From assembly GCA_001805375.1 (NCBI GenBank), contig MHFY01000032.1:2486-11930 (forward strand): 9,445 nt of DNA. The letters run 5' to 3'. A program made the position numbers and the translations under genes. This stretch comes from Omnitrophica WOR_2 bacterium GWA2_47_8. GTDB taxonomy: Bacteria > Omnitrophota > Gorgyraeia > Zapsychrales > GWA2-47-8. Shown one piece after another: positions 5,912 to 9,445 of the stretch. Under the pieces are notes generated by a model. The model was not told the DNA's origin. It saw only the letters and a list, made by a program, of their open reading frames with translations, and made no database searches. Position 1 is the first letter of the stretch, and every line of letters begins with the position of its first letter.

Positions 5912-5944
5912 GCGTTGGGTAATCATTTTTCAAAGGGGGGAAAT

Positions 5945-6496
5945 ATGTTGATAGGGACACGCATCAAACAATTACGTAAAGAGCGGGACATGAGCCTAAC
6001 CGGCCTTTCCGAAAAAAGCGGTGTGCAGATGGCCACCTTAAGCCGTATCGAACATTTAAAAATGGTCGGCTCTTTGGAATCACACCTTAATATCGCCAAG
6101 GCCTTGGGCATTGAGCTTTCAGAACTTTACCGGGATGTCGAAAAGGAACAGGAAAAGGTTGAATTAAAGAAGCAAAGCGCGGTCGGCGAGGTCTTCATGC
6201 ACAATGAGGGCTCTTCTTTTGAATTGCTGACCAACAACGTCCTGGTCAAAAAGATGATGCCCACCCTGCTTAAGATCGATCCCAAAGGGCAAACGAATAT
6301 TGAACAGAACAGAGAAAAAAGCGAAAAATTCGTTTATGTTTTGGAAGGGGACGTGGAAATCCGCGTAGGCGGTAAATCTTTTCAGCTTTCCAGGAACAGT
6401 TCTCTTTATTTCGACGCCTCCCTCCCTCATCAGCTGGTTAATATAGGGAAACTAACAGCAAAGGCTTTATGCGTTCTAACTCCCGTTGAATTATAA
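5945..6496 (+). CDS. XRE-family regulator with C-terminal cupin domain
   Basis: A 183-aa DNA-binding regulator. Residues 4-61 are an XRE helix-turn-helix (IKQLRKERDMSLTGLSEKSG, then ATLSRIE). Residues about 100-183 are a cupin barrel with FVYVLEGDVEIRVGG and a closing PHQLVN. The family (PuuR/MppR-like) senses small molecules through the cupin. The usual HxH plus Glu metal ligands before the FVYVLEG strand are replaced by ENREKSEK, leaving only the His of PHQ, so classical metal binding is doubtful. I start at the ATG at 5945 because AGGGGGG precedes it by 4 nt; a TTG at 5915 has no such site. Expression probably comes from 5523-5550 through a long structured leader. Its targets are unknown; autoregulation and the divergent operon are natural candidates. 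Confidence 0.88.
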   Translation: MLIGTRIKQLRKERDMSLTGLSEKSGVQMATLSRIEHLKMVGSLESHLNIAKALGIELSELYRDVEKEQEKVELKKQSAVGEVFMHNEGSSFELLTNNVLVKKMMPTLLKIDPKGQTNIEQNREKSEKFVYVLEGDVEIRVGGKSFQLSRNSSLYFDASLPHQLVNIGKLTAKALCVLTPVEL

Positions 6497-6500
6497 AATA

Positions 6501-6562
6501 AGGGAATCAGGTTATCAGGGGACCAGGATGAAGAATATCGGGATATCAGGAAATCAGGGAAA
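6501..6562. repeat. Degenerate octad tract, left arm around four-helix-bundle gene 3
   Basis: Words of consensus AGGNNATC start at 6501, 6509 and 6517, and again at 6548 and 6556, a step of 8 bp. The gene start at 6528 and its first dozen codons lie inside the tract. Positions 6537-6551 are an exact 15-bp inverted copy of 6942-6956. Confidence 0.75.
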
Positions 6563-6947
6563 AAAAATAGCCGGATTTGAAAATTTAAGGATTTGGCAAA
6601 AGGCTAATGAATTAATGACTGAAATACACAATATTGCTAAAAGATTACCCATGACCGAGAAATATCGGATCAGAGATCAAATTGAACGCTCCTCAGCTTC
6701 TGTCAGTGCCAATATTGCAGAAGGATATTCAAGCTACTATTACAATGACAAAATTAAAGGTATGTATACAGCGCGTAAAGAGGCCGGAGAAACTCAGAGT
6801 CATCTACGAGCCTTGGAAAGCCGGAAATATTTATCAGAAGCACAAACAAAAAAGCTTATTGAAGAATATGAAGGATTAGTCAGGGGAATCAATGCGTATA
6901 TTAACTACGTTCGAGATAAACGCGAGGCTTCAAAGTCTGCCTCCTGA
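6528..6947 (+). CDS. Four-helix-bundle protein, S23/IVS family, copy 3
   Basis: A 139-aa protein. The core starts at FENLRIWQKANELMTEI and has KRLPMTEKYRIRDQIERSSA, SVSANIAEGYSSYY and helices to the end. It belongs with copy 2 at 2674-3102. I choose the ATG at 6528, which follows AGGGG; an in-frame TTG at 6486 overlaps the end of the XRE-cupin gene and would add 14 residues of repeat-encoded sequence. Residues 2-12 (KNIGISGNQGK) are encoded by the octad tract, and the stop codon at 6945-6947 lies inside the matching inverted copy. Both ends of the reading frame therefore sit in the paired arms. It lies 31 nt after the regulator gene and may be cotranscribed with it. Confidence 0.88.
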   Translation: MKNIGISGNQGKKIAGFENLRIWQKANELMTEIHNIAKRLPMTEKYRIRDQIERSSASVSANIAEGYSSYYYNDKIKGMYTARKEAGETQSHLRALESRKYLSEAQTKKLIEEYEGLVRGINAYINYVRDKREASKSAS

Positions 6948-7006
6948 TATCCCGATCTCCCGTTAATCTAGTCCCAGGTAGCCAGATTCCCTGATATCCT
7001 GTAATA
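6942..7006. repeat. Degenerate octad tract, right arm around four-helix-bundle gene 3
   Basis: On the minus strand this tract reads as GATATCAGG-type words at about 8-bp steps, inverted relative to 6501-6562. The exact 15-bp partner is 6942-6956. A second GGATATCAGG-type match (minus strand) lies near 6989-6999. Confidence 0.72.
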
Positions 7007-7008
7007 GC

Positions 7009-7035
7009 TATACTATATACCATATACTATTTACC
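7009..7035. repeat. Phased heptad array TATACYA
   Basis: Words TATACTA, TATACCA and TATACTA start at 7009, 7016 and 7023, and a shortened TTTACC starts at 7030. The array directly follows the octad tract and ends 12 bp before the Shine-Dalgarno of the response-regulator gene. The first word contains a good -10 box (TATACT), so it may also serve as a promoter element; no convincing -35 is seen. Confidence 0.65.
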
Positions 7036-7056
7036 TTATTAAGAATGGAGGTTGCA

Positions 7057-7470
7057 ATGTCTAATAAGCCCAAAATGAATGCCCAACCGATCCAACCGAT
7101 GAAATCACCGCACACCCCCAAGATCCTCATCGTCGATGACGAGGAAGGCGTGCGTGAGTCTTTGAAGCTCATCCTCTCCGATTATTTCGATCTGGTGGTG
7201 GTCGAGAACGGCCTGGCCGCCCTGGACACCTTAAAGCAGGTCAAGGATATCGGCCTGGTCCTGATGGACATCAAGATGCCCAAAGCGAGCGGCCTGGACA
7301 CCCTGCCGAAGATCAAGGCACAATTCCCGCACCTTAAGGTCATCATCGTCAGCGGTTACCGCTCCGTCGAAGCCGCCCAGGAGGCTGTGCGCCTGGGGGC
7401 GAACGGGTATATCGTGAAACCGTTCAAGAGTGACGAGATATTGGCGACGGTAAGGAAGTATGTGAAATGA
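7057..7470 (+). CDS. Receiver-only response regulator (CheY-like)
   Basis: A 137-aa single receiver domain from about residue 21. All key residues are present: acidic pair D27/D28, phospho-acceptor D71 in LVLMDIKMP, S99 in IIVSGY, and K121 in IVKPF. There is no output domain, so it acts by protein contact or in a phosphorelay. The first 20 residues are a Pro/Lys/Gln-rich extension. The ATG at 7057 is chosen because GGAGG precedes it by 5 nt; the ATG at 7045 has no site. Codons mostly end in G or C, unlike the AT-rich neighbours, which suggests strong expression or a different history. The histidine kinase starting at 8437 is a possible partner, though two other reading frames lie between. Confidence 0.93.
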   Translation: MSNKPKMNAQPIQPMKSPHTPKILIVDDEEGVRESLKLILSDYFDLVVVENGLAALDTLKQVKDIGLVLMDIKMPKASGLDTLPKIKAQFPHLKVIIVSGYRSVEAAQEAVRLGANGYIVKPFKSDEILATVRKYVK

Positions 7471-7493
7471 AAAAATAGGATAGATAAAATTCG

Positions 7494-7563
7494 ACAAATC
7501 ACAATACACAAATTACAAGCAATGACTAAATCCAAATGCCCAAATTCAAACGGCAAAGGCGAA
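7494..7563. repeat. Ten phased heptads, left arm around four-helix-bundle gene 4
   Basis: Words rich in CAAAT or CAA start every 7 bp from 7494 to 7557 without a phase break (first ACAAATC, later AATCCAA, AATTCAA, ACGGCAA). The tract ends 7 bp before the gene. ACAAATCACAA at 7494-7504 is exactly inverted at 7957-7967. Confidence 0.72.
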
Positions 7564-7570
7564 AAATTAG

Positions 7571-7927
7571 ATGACAAATCCAGATAAACCTTTCAATTTA
7601 GAACTTCGAACCCTTCAATTCTCAAAGAACACAATCAACCTTTGCAAAAAGCTGATACGGGATAGAATAAATTTCAAATTGATCGAGCAGCTGATCAGCG
7701 CGGCTACATCTGTTGGGGCCAATTATAGGGAAGCTAATGAGGCCTTAAGCAAAAAGGATTTTCTCTACCGCATGAAAATAACACGTAAGGAATGTAAAGA
7801 ATCAAGCTACTGGTTTGAATTAATTGAAGAAGCAAATCCCGCGAATAAGCAGGAAATTAATCCCCTCCTCACGGAGTCGCAGGAATTGAGAAATATATTT
7901 ACCGCAATCATTGAAAAGACCAAATAG
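7571..7927 (+). CDS. Four-helix-bundle protein, S23/IVS family, copy 4
   Basis: A 118-aa protein with FNLELRTLQFSKNTINLCKK at the start, TSVGANYREANEALSKKDF mid-protein, and TRKECKESSYWFELIEEAN after it. It is the same subtype as copy 1 (1590-1973) and complete in length. The ATG at 7571 has at best a weak AAAGG 13 nt upstream, so translation may be weak or leaderless. It lies 100 nt after the response regulator, in the same direction. Function is unknown beyond the family fold. Confidence 0.88.
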   Translation: MTNPDKPFNLELRTLQFSKNTINLCKKLIRDRINFKLIEQLISAATSVGANYREANEALSKKDFLYRMKITRKECKESSYWFELIEEANPANKQEINPLLTESQELRNIFTAIIEKTK

Positions 7928-7935
7928 TCTTTTAT

Positions 7936-7985
7936 TCTTTGTATATTTGCTATTGTTTGTGATTTGTTGGATTGTTTATTGTGGT
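7936..7985. repeat. Degenerate heptad tract, right arm around four-helix-bundle gene 4
   Basis: On the minus strand this reads as CAAACAAT- and CACAAAC-type words at about 7-bp steps, inverted relative to 7494-7563. The exact 11-bp partner is 7957-7967. Confidence 0.62.
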
Positions 7986-8075
7986 TTCGGCTGGATATAA
8001 AAGCGGGCATCGTTGCCATGGCCGTAACCGATTGTAAAGAATGATATTCTGAGATTCGCCGTTAATGTAAGTACA
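7976..8075 (-). pseudogene. Possible decayed C-terminal gene fragment
   Basis: On the minus strand, one frame gives YINGESQNIILYN (about 8036-8075). After a single-base shift the next frame gives IGYGHGNDARFYIQPKPQ followed by a TAA at 7976-7978. Both stretches look protein-like and would join if one frameshift were repaired. There is no start codon or Shine-Dalgarno, and the family is not recognised. It may be the tail of a lost gene cut by the four-helix-bundle insertion, or chance. Confidence 0.22.
8045..8061. repeat. 17-bp direct repeat, left copy
   Basis: TATTCTGAGATTCGCCG here matches TATTCTGAAATTCGCAG at 8361-8377 at 15 of 17 positions. The pair brackets the small ORF at 8102-8248 and the hairpin at 8321-8368. 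Confidence 0.5.
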
Positions 8076-8101
8076 TAAGGAATATTAAAGCAGGTAAATC
8101 A

Positions 8102-8248
8102 ATGAATGAAAGAAAATACAAAACAACTTGGCTTAGAGAAATAGCTAAGGCAAAAGATGATATTAAAGCTGGTCGCCTATTCCCATATAATAAGATCTTA
8201 CAAATTTTGTATAAAAAGTCGGGAAAAGGTAAGGTAAATCTTAAATAA
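8102..8248 (+). CDS. Small 48-aa basic protein, unknown
   Basis: ATG at 8102 to TAA at 8246-8248. The protein is Lys-rich and probably helical. It includes WLREIAKAKDDIKAGRLFPY, loosely like the AR.DI.AGR....E segment of small antitoxins, but it is too short and diverged for a family call. It has no signal peptide. AGCAGG some 9 nt upstream is a weak ribosome site. No toxin gene is next to it. It may be a remnant. Confidence 0.4.
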   Translation: MNERKYKTTWLREIAKAKDDIKAGRLFPYNKILQILYKKSGKGKVNLK

Positions 8249-8320
8249 CATGTAGAAAATGGGAAAAGCTGTCATTATTCTAAAAGTCGGGCATAGAAGG
8301 GATATTTACAAATGAGAACA

Positions 8321-8368
8321 TCAGATTATCAGCAGACTGGGTCAGATGCCAGTCTGCTGGTATTCTGA
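8321..8368. repeat. Strong hairpin upstream of the kinase gene
   Basis: CAGCAGACTGG at 8330-8340 is exactly inverted at 8349-8359 around an 8-nt loop. The flanks 8321-8329 and 8360-8368 add pairing at 7 of 9 positions, for a stem near 20 bp. No T-run follows, so it is not a standard terminator. It lies about 70 bp before the kinase start. Confidence 0.7.
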
Positions 8369-8377
8369 AATTCGCAG
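8361..8377. repeat. 17-bp direct repeat, right copy
   Basis: Matches 8045-8061 at 15 of 17 positions and overlaps the right foot of the hairpin at 8321-8368. Confidence 0.5.
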
Positions 8378-8436
8378 GTTTTAGGAATGATTCAGCAAAA
8401 TATTAAGATTGTGAGGAATATGTACGACTAAAATAA

Positions 8437-9445
8437 ATGCAGGACCTCTTCGCTAAATTCCACCTCTTTGAGATCTCCGCCCTGGCAACGGCCATTACCT
8501 GCTTTGGCCTGGCTGCTCTCATATTAAAATATAGAGATTCAATGCTTCACTTCACCTGGGCACTTCACACTGTTGCCGTGGGAGGATGGGCTTTCTTTGT
8601 TTTTATTGCCACATTGTCTTTCAAGCCAGAACTCGCACATCAATACTGGATAATTTCTCATCTTTTTGGAGCATGGATAGCTATTTTAACCTTCCATCCG
8701 ACATGTTTACTTTGCAATTTCTCTTATCCCAGACTTCTAAAAATTGGATATATATACACACTAATCGAAAGTCTGATTCACATTCTCTATCCCAAAATTT
8801 TTTATGGTGAAACAAAGTTATTATTTAACTCTATAAACTATCTACAGGCAAAGCCTGAATTTCTTATGGGGCTTTCTTTTTGGTTCTTTTTAGCAATCAT
8901 CAGCGTTTATCTGCTTTTAAAGTACGCTTCCTTAAATAAAACTCCTAAGGGGGGCCAAGTCAAACTGTTCGGCATCTTGATGCTCCTCGGCTACATTGGC
9001 GGATGTTCTACATTTTTACCCATGATAGGGATCAATTTTTATCCCGTCACATTATTCCTTATTCCCTTCTATGTCATTGTGCAAACTTATGTCATTTTTA
9101 AATATAACTTTTTAGGACTCAGGGTGGCCTTAGAAAAAAGCATTATTTACTCAGCTCTCATAACAAGCATTTCTATCTTGTATTTAATCGCGGTCGTCAT
9201 TTTAGAAAGGTTTATTCGAAATTTTATTGGTTATAACTCGCTATCAATTACTGTGGGGTTGGCATTTGCTTTAGGGATTTTGGTTATCCCTCTTCGAAAC
9301 AAAATTCAATACTATGCCGACAAATGGCTTTTTAAGGGGACTCCGGTTGAAATTGCCCAGGAGAATGAATCCTTGCGACGGGAAGTGGCTGAAACCGAAA
9401 AATTTAAGGCTGTTGCCGCTCTTGCCAGCGGAATAGCCCATGAAA
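8437..9445 (+). CDS. Membrane sensor histidine kinase, 3' end cut by window edge
   Basis: The frame is open from the ATG at 8437 to the window edge (336 codons and one base); a TAA stands directly before the ATG, so this is the earliest start. There are eight or nine hydrophobic segments (roughly 12-32, 39-62, 69-93, 98-118, 141-163, 177-199, 202-222, 235-256, 268-286), as in kinases with a 7TM-type N-terminal sensor. A short linker RNKIQYYADKWLFKG, a charged helix (about 304-322), and the beginning of the HisKA H-box (AVAALASGIAHE) follow, with the phospho-accepting His at 335. The ATPase domain lies beyond the window. No Shine-Dalgarno is seen at normal distance; GAGG lies about 21 nt upstream, next to a three-codon ATG frame (8420-8431). 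Confidence 0.87.
   Translation, partial: MQDLFAKFHLFEISALATAITCFGLAALILKYRDSMLHFTWALHTVAVGGWAFFVFIATLSFKPELAHQYWIISHLFGAWIAILTFHPTCLLCNFSYPRLLKIGYIYTLIESLIHILYPKIFYGETKLLFNSINYLQAKPEFLMGLSFWFFLAIISVYLLLKYASLNKTPKGGQVKLFGILMLLGYIGGCSTFLPMIGINFYPVTLFLIPFYVIVQTYVIFKYNFLGLRVALEKSIIYSALITSISILYLIAVVILERFIRNFIGYNSLSITVGLAFALGILVIPLRNKIQYYADKWLFKGTPVEIAQENESLRREVAETEKFKAVAALASGIAHE

Noticed and set aside
1590..7927. Diversity-generating retroelement, suggested by Avd-like proteins
   Set aside because: No reverse transcriptase, template repeat or matching variable repeat was seen. The four proteins fit the wider S23 family rather than Avd specifically.
8321..8368. Rho-independent terminator
   Set aside because: The hairpin is strong but no run of T follows on either strand.
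8586..8810. 74-codon plus-strand frame
   Set aside because: This is an out-of-frame shadow of the membrane kinase gene, which runs unbroken from 8437 to the window edge.

Overview
The window looks like accessory DNA from an uncultivated Gram-negative-type bacterium. Secreted proteins with signal peptides, an SpvB-type protein, a beta-propeller protein, two-component proteins and four S23/IVS-type four-helix-bundle genes would fit Omnitrophota or a similar PVC-like lineage. That placement is an inference: there is no rRNA or other taxonomic marker here.

Left part, 1-5420, minus strand. A truncated gene for a secreted SpvB-domain/FG-GAP protein (1-1480) lies downstream of a four-helix-bundle gene (1590-1973). 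Positions 1974-2375 carry no gene but are full of palindromes and phased 7-bp repeats. A four-gene operon then reads leftward from a near-consensus promoter at 5392-5420. It encodes a 93-aa unknown protein, a secreted beta-propeller protein whose N-terminus is interrupted by palindromic DNA, a four-helix-bundle protein, and a small exported His/Cys protein.

Centre, 5365-5944. This is a divergent control region. A second promoter (5523-5550) points right toward an XRE-cupin regulator gene at 5945, with a leader of almost 400 nt that holds two 144-151 bp branched palindromes.

Right part, 5945-9445, plus strand. In order: the XRE-cupin regulator, a four-helix-bundle gene, a receiver-only response regulator, a fourth four-helix-bundle gene, a 48-codon small ORF, and the start of a multi-membrane-span histidine kinase cut by the window edge just after its H-box histidine.

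Two repeat systems stand out. (1) Three GC-rich palindromes of 144-151 bp share a core (GGACGT near one end, a GTTCC-type complement near the other) but have different, internally complementary outer stems. One sits in frame inside the signal-peptide region of the propeller gene, as Rickettsia palindromic elements do. (2) The four-helix-bundle genes are bordered by degenerate 7- or 8-bp tandem words. Each copy has its own word, repeated in inverted orientation on the other side, so each gene could sit in the loop of a long stem. That is the architecture of 23S rRNA intervening sequences, but here it lies outside any rRNA. No CRISPR, reverse transcriptase, transposase, tRNA or rRNA gene was recognised.
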